This document shows positions 34,875 to 43,852 of a DNA stretch of 64,000 nucleotides, piece after piece (the stretch's first letter is position 1; each line of letters starts with the position of its first letter). Source of the stretch: Tsuneonella sp. CC-YZS046 (GTDB taxonomy: Bacteria > Pseudomonadota > Alphaproteobacteria > Sphingomonadales > Sphingomonadaceae); contig NZ_CP141590.1 in assembly GCF_035581365.1 (NCBI RefSeq), positions 62,001 through 126,000 on the forward strand. The letters run 5' to 3'. The notes under the pieces were generated by a model, which was not told the DNA's origin, did not search any database, and saw nothing but the letters and a program-made list of their open reading frames with translations. Made by a program: the position numbers and the translations under genes.

Positions 34875-35633
34875 CTACACTGCTGTATGCCCTCCATCGA
34901 CCGGCAAGCTGACGCCGGTAACGAAGCTGGCCCCGTCCGAAAGCAGCCAGCAAATGCCGGATGCGATCTCGGACGGTTGCCCGAACCTGTTCATCGGATG
35001 AACCGCCGCGATGGCGGGTTCCAGCCCGGGATCGGTTTCCATGGCTTCGGCAAGCATGGGGGTGAGCGTGCCGCCCGGAAGCACCGCGTTTATGCGTATG
35101 CCCTTGGTGGCATAATCCAGCGCCGCCGCTCTCACGAAACCCAATACGCCCGCCTTGCTGGCGCAATATTCGCTGCCGTTCGGAAACGCCGCCAGGGCGC
35201 CGCTGGAGGCGATGTTCACGATCGATCCACCGCCATTCTCCAGCATGGCCGCGATCTCGTGCTTGTTGCAGAAGAACAGCCCGCGCATGTTGAGGTTATG
35301 GCAGCGGTCCCACTCCTCTGCCGACATTTCATGAACCAGCTTGCTGCAGGATTGGACACCGGCTGCGTTGCACGCGCCGTCCAGCCAGCCATATCGAGCG
35401 ACCGCGGCCTTCACCATGTTCCGCGCATCGTCCTCGAGGTTGGCGTCGGTTCGGATGAATTGCGCGTCTCCGCCCGCGGCCTGAACTTCCCTGACGACGG
35501 CTTCGCCTGCATCGGGATGCAGATCCGCAATCGTCACATTGCACCCGGCTTTTCCCAGCATCACAGCGGTCGCTCGACCGATCCCGCTGCCGCCGCCGGT
35601 TACGACGATCGATTTGCCTTTCAGACCTTCCAT
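34875..35633 (-). CDS. SDR-family NAD(P)-dependent dehydrogenase
   Basis: 252 residues from ATG 35633 (AAGGGAG RBS upstream; longer reading to 35846 rejected). SIVVTGGGSGIGRATAVMLG, then ADLHP (acidic, NAD preference), CNAAGVQ, VNIASSGAL with catalytic Ser, YCASKAGVLG and the GGTLTPM loop: classical SDR. It is divergent from the Rieske oxygenase at 35803 and may oxidise its diol or alcohol product. Confidence 0.85.
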   Translation of the reverse strand: MEGLKGKSIVVTGGGSGIGRATAVMLGKAGCNVTIADLHPDAGEAVVREVQAAGGDAQFIRTDANLEDDARNMVKAAVARYGWLDGACNAAGVQSCSKLVHEMSAEEWDRCHNLNMRGLFFCNKHEIAAMLENGGGSIVNIASSGALAAFPNGSEYCASKAGVLGFVRAAALDYATKGIRINAVLPGGTLTPMLAEAMETDPGLEPAIAAVHPMNRFGQPSEIASGICWLLSDGASFVTGVSLPVDGGHTAV

Positions 35634-35735
35634 CAGATTTCTCCCTTGAGTTTCAATGGCGCGGGCCGGGCCGGGGGTGTAGGCGACAGCATTGAGTAGC
35701 CTGATTTGCCCCCGGGTTCCGCCTTGGCATTGCAG

Positions 35736-35759
35736 ACTTTTAGTATAGATGCTAAAAGT
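35736..35759. promoter_or_regulatory. Palindromic operator between the SDR and the Rieske oxygenase
   Basis: ACTTTTAG, 8-bp spacer, CTAAAAGT, perfect 8-bp arms, 44 bp before the Rieske start and 103 bp from the divergent SDR start. The TetR gene at 37452-38162 is the obvious candidate to bind it. Confidence 0.6.
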
Positions 35760-35802
35760 GATTCCACAAGCTTCTTGGAACCAGAGCAAAAAGGCACATT
35801 CC

Positions 35803-37065
35803 ATGGATATGACGCGAGAGGATTTTACGGGCCGGGGAACATTCACCGAGCGGTTCGGACTGGATACCGAAGTAAGGTCGCTGGAGCCTTATCGCTCGAG
35901 GGAATTCTTCGAGCTGGAGCGGGAGAAGGTCTTCGATCGCGCCTGGCTCTACATGGCGCGAGAAGAGGAGCTTCCCGAGCAGAACAGCTTCATCGTCAAG
36001 CAGCTCTACCCGAGGAACATCTCCGTGCTGATCACGCGGGACGCATCGGGCCATATCCAGGCATTTCACAACAGCTGCCCGCACCGTGGCGGCATAGTCG
36101 TCAGGGCGGAAGCGGGAAGGGCGAGCCGGTTCTCCTGCCAGTATCACAAGTGGACCTTCAACAATAAGGGCAGCCTGCTGGGTGTGCCGGATGAAGAGAA
36201 CTTCTTCCCCAGCCTCCAGAAATCCGCTTGCGGGCTCAAGAAGATCTCCACCGCGATGTGGGAGGGCTGGATCTTCGTCAATCTGATGGACGAGCCGGAG
36301 GTCACGCTTGAGGAATTCCTCGGCCCGATAAAAGACTATCTGAGCGGGATGATCTATCTCGGGGCGCATAACCCGGTCGTCTATACCGCAGTTCTCGAAG
36401 CCAACTGGAAGGCGGCGTCGGACGCTTTCATCGAGACGTATCACATCCCCCATATCCACAAGCAGACCATCGGTTCGACCTTCGCCGGCACGATCAATCC
36501 GCACTCGCGGCTGATCAGCGCGCAACCGCTTGGCCCTCACCGCACCATTTCGGCTTTCGGCAACACCGAATATGCGGCCGATCCGAATTCCAGGGTGGAA
36601 AAACTCGGCAGCAAGGCCGGCGAGGCGGGCAATGTGATCGCTCAGGCCACGCTGGAGGATGCGGCCGATTACCTGAAGCATCCCGCGGTCAATCCCAACC
36701 GCACCAACCATTGGTCGATGGACATCAACCAGGTCTTCCCAAATTTTCACATCGACACCAACCCGGGCGGATTTCTCACCCATCAGTTCTGGCCCATGTC
36801 CGAGAACCAGTGCTTCTATGAAGTGCGTTTCTACATGAACGAAGCGAAGCATTTCCGGGAACGGTTTCTGCAGGAACTCTATATCGCCCGGGTCGGGGAA
36901 GTGGTTCTGGAAGATTTGAGCAACCTGTGGTGGACCCAGCGCGGCATCGAATCCAGCGGCACCGCGACGATGCACCTTCAGGACAGCGAGGTCGCCATTC
37001 GCCACTCGCTCGATCATGTCCTGAAATGGACTCAATCCGCCACGGTCAAGGAGGCGCTGGCATGA
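35803..37065 (+). CDS. Rieske ring-hydroxylating oxygenase, alpha subunit
   Basis: 420 residues from ATG 35803; the earlier ATG at 35749 lies inside the operator. Rieske cluster: CPHRG (C92, H94) and CQYHKW (C112, H115). Mononuclear iron region: DAFIETYHIPHIH with H214 and H217. Length and motif order fit a catalytic alpha subunit that hydroxylates an aromatic or alicyclic ring. No beta subunit, ferredoxin or reductase is adjacent; its only operon partner is a 120-residue protein coupled by ATGA. Confidence 0.9.
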   Translation: MDMTREDFTGRGTFTERFGLDTEVRSLEPYRSREFFELEREKVFDRAWLYMAREEELPEQNSFIVKQLYPRNISVLITRDASGHIQAFHNSCPHRGGIVVRAEAGRASRFSCQYHKWTFNNKGSLLGVPDEENFFPSLQKSACGLKKISTAMWEGWIFVNLMDEPEVTLEEFLGPIKDYLSGMIYLGAHNPVVYTAVLEANWKAASDAFIETYHIPHIHKQTIGSTFAGTINPHSRLISAQPLGPHRTISAFGNTEYAADPNSRVEKLGSKAGEAGNVIAQATLEDAADYLKHPAVNPNRTNHWSMDINQVFPNFHIDTNPGGFLTHQFWPMSENQCFYEVRFYMNEAKHFRERFLQELYIARVGEVVLEDLSNLWWTQRGIESSGTATMHLQDSEVAIRHSLDHVLKWTQSATVKEALA

Positions 37066-37424
37066 GCGGACATTCCTCACCCGTGCAGCAAGGGCTGCCC
37101 AGCGGCTTCGAGGCGCTGGAACCTTTCATGGCGCAATGGTGCTGCGAAACTTCGGCGGAGCGGATGGAGGTGCGCTGCGAGGCGGACATGGGCGAAATCC
37201 GCTCATTCTACGATTCCATGATCGAACGCGCGGACGAAGCATTCGATCTTATCGAACGCTATCCGATAGGGGAAATGCCGGACGACGTTGCCCGGCTCGC
37301 CAAGCTCCTGCTCGGGCTTGCCCAGGCATCGGTGGCGGTCGAGATTCATGGGCAGCCTCGTGCTCCCGATACCCCCTATCCCAATTCCATCAAACTGATC
37401 CGAAGCACGGCTCCCTTCGGATAA
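37062..37424 (+). CDS. Small companion protein of the Rieske oxygenase
   Basis: 120 residues, start overlapping the oxygenase stop (ATGA). Helical, acidic: LEPFMAQWCCETSAERMEVR, EIRSFYDSMIERADEAFDLI, DDVARLAKLLLGLAQASVAV then EIHGQP. I recall small sphingomonad proteins of this kind, with a W-x-x-x-x-x-ER start and an L-L-x-L-A-x-x-x-x-A-V-E core, next to Rieske oxygenases. No characterised function is known to me. It is too short and too helical to be the usual beta subunit (about 170 aa, NTF2-like). Confidence 0.65.
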   Translation: MSGHSSPVQQGLPSGFEALEPFMAQWCCETSAERMEVRCEADMGEIRSFYDSMIERADEAFDLIERYPIGEMPDDVARLAKLLLGLAQASVAVEIHGQPRAPDTPYPNSIKLIRSTAPFG

Positions 37425-37451
37425 GCGATCCTCGCAGGGAGGTTCCCCACT

Positions 37452-38162
37452 CTAGCGCAGGCGGGCGACGACGGCTTCTATTCCGGCCTTGTTGTCGCCC
37501 ATCATCGCCATCAGGCGCGGTCGATCCGGGTCTTTAACAGATGCAAGCAGGAATGCGGCCACGCCGTAGCGGATCTGTCGGAGAAACTCGTCATCCGTCA
37601 TTTCATCATGCACCCAGTAATCGGTTACGCCGGTGAAAAAGACCTGGATGGTCAGGGCAAGGGCATGAGGGGCAGTGTCTTCGCGAAAAACGCCTGCTTC
37701 CAAGGCCGGCGTAATGGCGAACAGCCAGTAGTCGAACGATCTTGCCATGAAATGAGGGCGATTGACCGGGTCGGGAACGCCCAGCAGATGGCGCATCAAG
37801 GGGCGATAGAAATCGGCGTCCTTGACGAAGGTCGCCACCACGGAATCGGCGGCGCTGAAAATGGCTTCCAGGGTATCCCCTTCCTCGAAGCTATCGGCGC
37901 GCACGGTCTCGATCCGGTCGATCCCGAGGTTGAGCAATGTATAGAAGACGGTGTCCTTGGTGCCGATCAGATTATAGATGGTATAGGTGCTGATCGAGGC
38001 CTGCCGCGCCAGATCGTTCATCGAGAAACCCGTATCGCCGCGCGAGCGGATCATCGTCTCGGCGGCTGCGAATATCGCCTCGCGCCGGCGCTGTTTCGCC
38101 CGCTCCATTCCCAATATCTGATTGCTCAGCATCTTGGCATCTCTTGGTCGCTTGTCGTTCAT
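37452..38162 (-). CDS. TetR-family regulator of the Rieske cluster
   Basis: 236 residues. HTH region TGFSMNDLARQASISTYTIY following RREAIFAAAETMIRSRG is a standard TetR N-terminal domain. The C-terminal domain (AIFSAADSVVATFVKDADFY) is ligand-binding and helical. Convergent with the Rieske-companion pair. The palindrome at 35736-35759 is the most likely operator because no other strong palindrome is near. Confidence 0.85.
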   Translation of the reverse strand: MNDKRPRDAKMLSNQILGMERAKQRRREAIFAAAETMIRSRGDTGFSMNDLARQASISTYTIYNLIGTKDTVFYTLLNLGIDRIETVRADSFEEGDTLEAIFSAADSVVATFVKDADFYRPLMRHLLGVPDPVNRPHFMARSFDYWLFAITPALEAGVFREDTAPHALALTIQVFFTGVTDYWVHDEMTDDEFLRQIRYGVAAFLLASVKDPDRPRLMAMMGDNKAGIEAVVARLR

Positions 38163-38473
38163 TTATCGCTGCTAGACCGTTTGTAATTGACTGTTAAACA
38201 CAATAGCGTGGGATGAAATCGGCATGAAAACGGAATCTGGAACCGCAAAGCCACTTCAATATCGCCGCGTTTGATATGGGATTTCCCCAACCCGACCAAT
38301 CCAGCCAATGTTGAAGCCATGAAGACCCATGGCGCTGCCAAGGCCAAGGGCCCATCAAATGGCCGGATAGGGTTCGATGAATTTCTTCTCGAAGCGTGCC
38401 TGACCATACCGAACCGAAAGAACCCTCGTCCAGGGTATATGCCCGAGGCGCAAACATAGGCGGAGCTTGAAAT
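38163..38473. other. 311-bp intergenic gap
   Basis: Contains the upstream region of the TetR gene on the left and of the SurE gene on the right. Short readings on both strands are not convincing. No strong palindrome seen. Confidence 0.4.
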
Positions 38474-39436
38474 ATGCATCTTCGATTTCTGGCGGCCCTT
38501 GCGCTCGTCATCCAGCCGGCAACCGCATTCGCCCGCAACATCGTGCTGTCCAACGATGATGGGCTGACCAGCAATGTGAAGGCGCTCTACGAGGCTCTCA
38601 AGGCCGAGGGGCATGATGTCATCGTTTCGGTGCCCTGCTTCAATCAGAGCGGCATGGGCGCGGCGGTCCAGTTCGCGAAGCCACTCGGTCCGCTGGCGGT
38701 GAATTGCAAGGGCCACGCGGCGAAAGCCGGCGATCCCGGAGCGGGGCCGATGACGCGGGCCGGATTCGAGAACGACTTCTTCTACGTCGATGGCACGCCG
38801 GTCATGGCGATGCTCTACGGGCTGGATGTAGTGGCCGCAAAGCGATGGGGCAAGGCGCCGGATCTGGTGCTTTCCGGCCCGAACGAGGGGCAGAATATCG
38901 GCTCCATCGTGGTCAGTTCCGGCACGGTCAGCAATGCCCAATATGCCGTGGTCCGGGGGATTCCCGCGATTGCCCTGAGTGCCTCGGCAGGCACGGCCGA
39001 TGACGCGAATCTCGCCAATCCCGGGTCGCAAGCGGTTGCCAGGCTGATCGTGCATCTGGTGAAGTCTTTGGATGAGCGGTCGAAGGGGCAGGCCCTGCTT
39101 CCGGCCGGCATTGCCTTGAACGTGAATTTTCCGGACGAGCTTCAAGGCGCACAGTGGAAACTGGCGCGCATCGGCACTTACGACGGGCTGCAGGTCAAGT
39201 TTGCGGCAGACAGGAGCGATCCCTCGCTAACCCCGGTCCATGGCCTCGGCGAGATGCATGGCCCGGGCATTGTGATCGCCAGCAACCCCGAGGGGCCACG
39301 CGACGATCAGAAGGACGATGAGGCCGTCGTGGTCCGCAAGCATATCGCGGTCAGCGTCATGCAGGCCGGATATGATCATCAGCCATCCACCCGGGAGCGG
39401 ATGAAGCGATATCTGCGGGGCTTCCTGGAAAGGTAG
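38474..39436 (+). CDS. Exported SurE-type 5'/3'-nucleotidase
   Basis: 320 residues. Signal peptide MHLRFLAALALVIQPATAFA, then the SurE core: NIVLSNDDGLTSNVKALYEA with the metal DD pair, VSVPCFNQSGMGAAV, VDGTPVMAMLYGLDVV and LVLSGPNEGQNIGSIVVSSG. Classical SurE proteins are cytoplasmic and about 250 aa; this one carries an export signal, so it probably acts in the periplasm on nucleotides or phosphate esters. GGAG lies upstream. It is divergent from the TetR gene. Confidence 0.85.
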   Translation: MHLRFLAALALVIQPATAFARNIVLSNDDGLTSNVKALYEALKAEGHDVIVSVPCFNQSGMGAAVQFAKPLGPLAVNCKGHAAKAGDPGAGPMTRAGFENDFFYVDGTPVMAMLYGLDVVAAKRWGKAPDLVLSGPNEGQNIGSIVVSSGTVSNAQYAVVRGIPAIALSASAGTADDANLANPGSQAVARLIVHLVKSLDERSKGQALLPAGIALNVNFPDELQGAQWKLARIGTYDGLQVKFAADRSDPSLTPVHGLGEMHGPGIVIASNPEGPRDDQKDDEAVVVRKHIAVSVMQAGYDHQPSTRERMKRYLRGFLER

Positions 39437-39472
39437 CGGATCGGTTCCGTCGCCACCTTCCCCGGAGCAATC

Positions 39473-40665
39473 TCACGCCTGGGCGGCGTAGTGAGCCACG
39501 ATGTCGGGCGCGAGCTTGTCGGCCCCTTTCTCGCGGGCATATTGTTCCAGCTTCGCGCGAACGGCGGCATCCATTTCGCCACGGAACTTGGCGTGATTGT
39601 CGCGCAGGAACGCCTCGGACCGATGGCGATGCCGGTTAAGCTCGTTGATCCTGGGAATGGCGAAGCGGGCGATCAATTCGTAGGATCGCCTGGTTTCCGC
39701 CCAATCGGCCCAATGGTTGTCGAGATTGAGGAAACAGCCGAAGCCGCCCGACTGCTCCTGCAAGCGGTCCATCTGCGCCACGAAATCGTCCGGGGTGCCG
39801 ATCACGCCGAAACCGGTATCGATAATAAAATCTATCGGATCGACTCCCGGCGGCGGAGCCAGCGGCAGGGCCGCGACATTCGACATGTAATTGATCCAGT
39901 TCTCTAGGCCGTAGCGGACATTCGCGCGCGCCTTCTCGCGCGTTTCTGCGATATGGACCGGCCCGACCAGACGCCATCCGGCCCTGCTGACGCTCTGGCC
40001 GCTTTCCGCTGCCGTTTCCTCCGCGATCTGCCAATTGCTGGCGAGCGCATTGTAACCGCCTGCCGAAGTCGCGCCGATGGACAGCAGTGAGAGGCCATGC
40101 TTGCCGGCGGCTATCGCGCCTGTCGGCGAAACCTGGCTGGCGACCGCGATTTCACGCCACCCTCATTATAGGAATCGAGCTGGAGCTGGGCTTCCTGAAG
40201 ATGGAACCAGCTGGTTCTCGCCGAAACCACTTCGCCATTCAGCAGCCGGACGATCGGCTCGATCGCTTCTTCCATCCGGTCGCGCGCTTCGGACGTTGGC
40301 ACCCCGATCATATAAGCGTCGGATGGAAGCGAGCCGGGTCCCATGCCCAATATCGTCCGCCCCTTGGTGATGTGGTCGAGCTGACGAATGCGGTCGGCGA
40401 CCATGAATGGATTGTGATAGGGCAAGGAGACGACGCCCATGCCCAGCTTTATCCGGCTGGTGCGCTGGGAAACCGCAGCCGCGAACAGCTCGGGGCTGCC
40501 GTTGATTTCCCACCCGCTGGAATGATGCTCGCCGATCCATGCTTCGTCGAAGCCCAGTCGCTCCATCAGGACCACGCGGTCCATATCCTCTTCCATCGCG
40601 AGCGATGGATGCTCGTTCGATGGAAAATGCGGTGCGATAAAGGCTCCAAAGCGCAGGCGGGTCAT
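39473..40665 (-). pseudogene. Luciferase-like monooxygenase paralogue with a single-base frameshift
   Basis: The minus strand from 40665 reads TRLRFGAFIAPHFPSNEHPS and follows the intact enzyme at 12678-13877 closely through residue 170. Then the frame breaks: where the intact copy has GGCGTCGAAATC, this one has GGCGTGAAATC, one base missing between 40153 and 40154. Removing the slip restores IAVASQVSPTGAIAAGKHGL and the rest to the family C-terminus (AQA, stop 39473). Either a true pseudogene or a sequencing error; at most one base separates it from a full 397-residue enzyme. Confidence 0.85.
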
Positions 40666-40923
40666 GATTGCTTCCTCTCAGGCTTATACGAACAGTGTCG
40701 AAGCGCTTTTTGTTTATCTGTTCGGGGAAGCGGGTCTTTGACGCGGATCAACCGGGCATTTTCGTCGCTGGAGAAAGGAAATGCCGGCGGCAGGATGAGA
40801 TATGGCCTCGAAGAAGCAGCCCTGACGCGCGGGTCGTTCTATTCGAAGGTTGGGTCGTGCCAACTCTTCCTTCCCCTTGATGGCGCGAAGGGCGCTTTCA
40901 GCCCTCGGCCGGGAAGGAAGAAC

Positions 40924-41760
40924 TCAATGCGAGATCAACACCGGCAATTTCGAGTCATGGAGAACGGATCGAGTGACGCCGCCGAAAACGAATTCGCGCG
41001 CCCGCGAATGGCCGTAAGCTCCCATGACGAGCAGGGTGCTTCCGACGCGCTCGCAATAGGAGTGCAGGGTTGCGGCGGCATCCTGGCCTTCAAGCTCGAT
41101 TTCAACGGGTTCGGCCGCGATGCCGTGCAGGGCGAGATGGCGCACCACGCCGGATAGCGGCAGGGTCTTCGACAGATCCTTTTCGCCAGTCACCTGCACG
41201 ATCGAAACGGCCTGCGCCTGCTGGCAGAACGGGAGGGCATCGGCCAAGGCGCGAGCCGCCACGCGGCTGCCATCCCATGCCACGACCATCCGGTCGAGCT
41301 TCAATGCGCCGCCATCCATCGCGGGCAGCAACAGCACCGGGCGCCCGGATTCGAAGACCAGTCCCTCGGTCATCGCGGAAATCTGGCCGTGCTCGTAAAC
41401 GGGAACGACGATCAGGTCATGGACCCGTGCCTGGACGGCGAGCTGCCAGGGCGTGACGGTGCCGGGGCAATCAATCACGATGGTTTCGCCCCGATATTCC
41501 GCCGGCACGATGGAAGTGAACTGAGATACCAGCGTGTTTACATTGTCGATGCTTTTTTTATTTTCGCTGCCGATCATCCCATCAATATTGAGAAGCGAGT
41601 TTGCCAGCCAGTTCGAAACGGGCGGAATATGAACCTGGCAGACCCCTAAGGTGATCTTTGCGTTGAATTGCGCGGCCAGTTCCGCAGTGCGTTCCATTGC
41701 CCAGGCGGGGGTCGGCTCCGGATAGCTGTTTGCCTGCAGCATGATGTCACGCACGATCAT
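40924..41760 (-). CDS. Tandem universal stress protein
   Basis: 278 residues, two USP-like halves. The second carries the ATP-type signature GAYGHSRAREFVFGGVTRSV (G-x2-G-x9-G) near the end; the first is degenerate. It begins MIVRDIMLQANSYPEPTPAW. Such proteins help survival in stationary phase and respiratory stress. Divergent or isolated from neighbours; a long imperfect inverted repeat (TTCCTTCCC type arms) lies after its stop at about 40870-40920. Confidence 0.8.
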   Translation of the reverse strand: MIVRDIMLQANSYPEPTPAWAMERTAELAAQFNAKITLGVCQVHIPPVSNWLANSLLNIDGMIGSENKKSIDNVNTLVSQFTSIVPAEYRGETIVIDCPGTVTPWQLAVQARVHDLIVVPVYEHGQISAMTEGLVFESGRPVLLLPAMDGGALKLDRMVVAWDGSRVAARALADALPFCQQAQAVSIVQVTGEKDLSKTLPLSGVVRHLALHGIAAEPVEIELEGQDAAATLHSYCERVGSTLLVMGAYGHSRAREFVFGGVTRSVLHDSKLPVLISH

Positions 41761-41859
41761 TTCCAGCCTCCAACTCTGCGGTGCTTCTATTGCACGTGAA
41801 GCGGACTGCCCGCAACGACTGTTCCGGTTATGAAATCCGATGGATGGCGTGAAATAATT

Positions 41860-43557
41860 CTATTTCCGTACCAGTGCGTTATAGTCCGAGGCTGGCGGAT
41901 CGACGATCTCCCGCAGCTCGATCTGGCGGAATTCCGGCGTCCGGCCGAGGTAAGTGTAGAAATTCACATTATAGGCCAGCGCAGGTTCGCCCGCTTCGTC
42001 CAGCGGTGAGCCATAGCGTTCGCGCACCTCCGGCCGATCGTAACCCATCAGCACGAGCAATGTCGGGAAGATGCGGAAATGGTTCGATCCGTTGCGATTG
42101 GCCGCAAGCGCCGAGGCCCAGTCCAGCGAGCGCCCGCTTGCGCCTTCGATCACCGCGAGCGGCACCAGCCCTTCCTCCTGCGCGGCGAATTCCGCGCCGC
42201 AATGGGTGTTGTTGCCCGGATTGCCCCGCTCGTGGAGATCCTGCCCATGATCCGAGGTGTAGAGGATGGTCGCCTTGCTCAGGTCCGCCTTGTCCAGCAG
42301 GCGGTCGAAGAACGTGCCGACGTTCCATAGCAGCGTGTTGCGATAGGAATTGCGGTAGCGCACCCATTCCTCCGCGCTTCCGTTGAAGCCGGTGCGATCG
42401 CTCGTCCAGATCGCCAGCGGGTGGTCGCCCCGTTCGAGCACCGGCCGATATTGTGTGGCTGCTTCGGGGAACTTGTCCTGAATGGGGAAGTGGGCGCCGA
42501 CCTTGTTGACCAGGATGAATTCAGGGCGGCCATTGTTGATCCTGCCGGCCAGCGCCGCCGCGATCCGCATGTCGCGCTCGACCGCCGGGGTTCCGTCGAA
42601 CTGGATGAAGTCGTCGATTTCGCTGCGTTCGGCCTTGTCCATCATGTTCTGGAGTTCGCCGCCGGTCGATTGCCCGTCGATATAGACCGTGCGCAGGCCC
42701 GCCTGCCGGGCGTAGTTCCAGATCGAAGGCCAATGCGCGATCGCCTGCTGATAATTCTTCTGCGTGCCGCCATAGCGCAGAACGATATTGGAATTGGCGC
42801 TGCAGCGGTGGATCGAGCCGGCATAGCCGAAATTGACAAGCCGCATCCGCGCGCGCGGCTCCAGCAATCCGCTGCGCACGCCGTTGCGATTGTTGATATC
42901 CAGATAATTGCCGCTCACGCTTTCATCGACAAGGAGCACGATGTCTCGGGCCACGGGGGCGGCATTGCGTTGAATGGCCACCTTTTCGCGCGGCCCCTTG
43001 TCTTCCAGCAGGCGTTCGCCAGCCATCAGCGTGACATAGGAGATGGCGGGATAGGCGGCGGGCAGGGCGCGCGAACCCTCGCCGCCCCGCAGGTAGAGCA
43101 GCCCCGAAAGCGACCCGAACGCGATCAGCAGCGCGGCAGGCGCAAATCGCGGATCGAAACGCACCCGCCGGGGTGGCAATGCAATGCCCAGAAACAGCAG
43201 TGCCGCGGCCAGTATCGTCTTGAACAGGACTTGCCCATGCTGGGCAACCGCATCGCCGATCTGTCCGCTCGCATTATAGAGGTTGAGGAACGCTTCGTAT
43301 GTGAAGGCCCCTTGCGTGGTCCATTCGAAGGATTGCTGAAAGACGGATGCGGCTGAAAACAGCGCCGCGAGCGCCACGCGAACCGTGTGGGCGCGGATGA
43401 ATGCGCAAAGGAACAGGCTTGCCGCCAGCAAGGCATAGAGCGCGAAGAACACGAGCAGCGCCGCTCCGCCGCCGACGGACGCCAGCCGGTCGACGAAGGC
43501 CTGATAGTCACAAGCAAGATATGACAGGATCAGGATAATTTTTATCATTATAGTCAT
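41860..43557 (-). CDS. Membrane sulfatase-fold protein (phosphoethanolamine/LTA-type transferase)
   Basis: 565 residues. About five membrane helices in the first 165 residues, then an alkaline-phosphatase superfamily domain from VARDIVLLVDESVSGNYLDI, continuing with CSANSNIVLRYGGTQKNYQQ and the metal motif ILYTSDHGQDLHERG. The position of the usual Thr nucleophile appears as VDESVSG, so the nucleophile may be Ser or the reading of the motif may differ. Family members add phosphoethanolamine or glycerol phosphate to envelope lipids or glycans. Substrate unknown. Confidence 0.75.
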   Translation of the reverse strand: MTIMIKIILILSYLACDYQAFVDRLASVGGGAALLVFFALYALLAASLFLCAFIRAHTVRVALAALFSAASVFQQSFEWTTQGAFTYEAFLNLYNASGQIGDAVAQHGQVLFKTILAAALLFLGIALPPRRVRFDPRFAPAALLIAFGSLSGLLYLRGGEGSRALPAAYPAISYVTLMAGERLLEDKGPREKVAIQRNAAPVARDIVLLVDESVSGNYLDINNRNGVRSGLLEPRARMRLVNFGYAGSIHRCSANSNIVLRYGGTQKNYQQAIAHWPSIWNYARQAGLRTVYIDGQSTGGELQNMMDKAERSEIDDFIQFDGTPAVERDMRIAAALAGRINNGRPEFILVNKVGAHFPIQDKFPEAATQYRPVLERGDHPLAIWTSDRTGFNGSAEEWVRYRNSYRNTLLWNVGTFFDRLLDKADLSKATILYTSDHGQDLHERGNPGNNTHCGAEFAAQEEGLVPLAVIEGASGRSLDWASALAANRNGSNHFRIFPTLLVLMGYDRPEVRERYGSPLDEAGEPALAYNVNFYTYLGRTPEFRQIELREIVDPPASDYNALVRK

Positions 43558-43801
43558 TCTACCGACACATTCCCGGAGCGGCGATAGCTGTAACTGTCTA
43601 AGATTGTTTTAAATCAGTAATTTTCAGGGCGGACTGCTGCTCGATCAAATCAGCCATTATATGTCATAAGAAAGGCATGAGCGGCCGAAAGACAGGTTCG
43701 GCAAGCCGGAGCCTGCGCGTCATCCGGCATTCCCCCGATCCCGTGCTTGCATAAAGTTGGCCGGCATGAGGCGTTCCGTTTCTCGGAAGCGCATACAAGA
43801 A

Positions 43802-43829
43802 GCCGGGCCACGGAAGACCGCGGCCCGGC
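43802..43829 (-). terminator. Intrinsic terminator-like stem after TonB receptor 3
   Basis: GCCGGGCC (43802-43809) and GGCCCGGC (43822-43829) form a perfect 8-bp GC stem extended by CGG/CCG, 23 bp after the stop of the minus-strand receptor gene. On that strand it is followed by TTCTTGT, a weak T-rich tail. Confidence 0.65.
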
Positions 43830-43852
43830 GAAGAAGCGCTGATTTGGCGCGT

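Noticed and set aside
35752-37080. 442-codon minus-strand reading opposite the Rieske gene
   Set aside because: Mirror of the oxygenase frame; the Rieske and iron motifs are on the plus strand.
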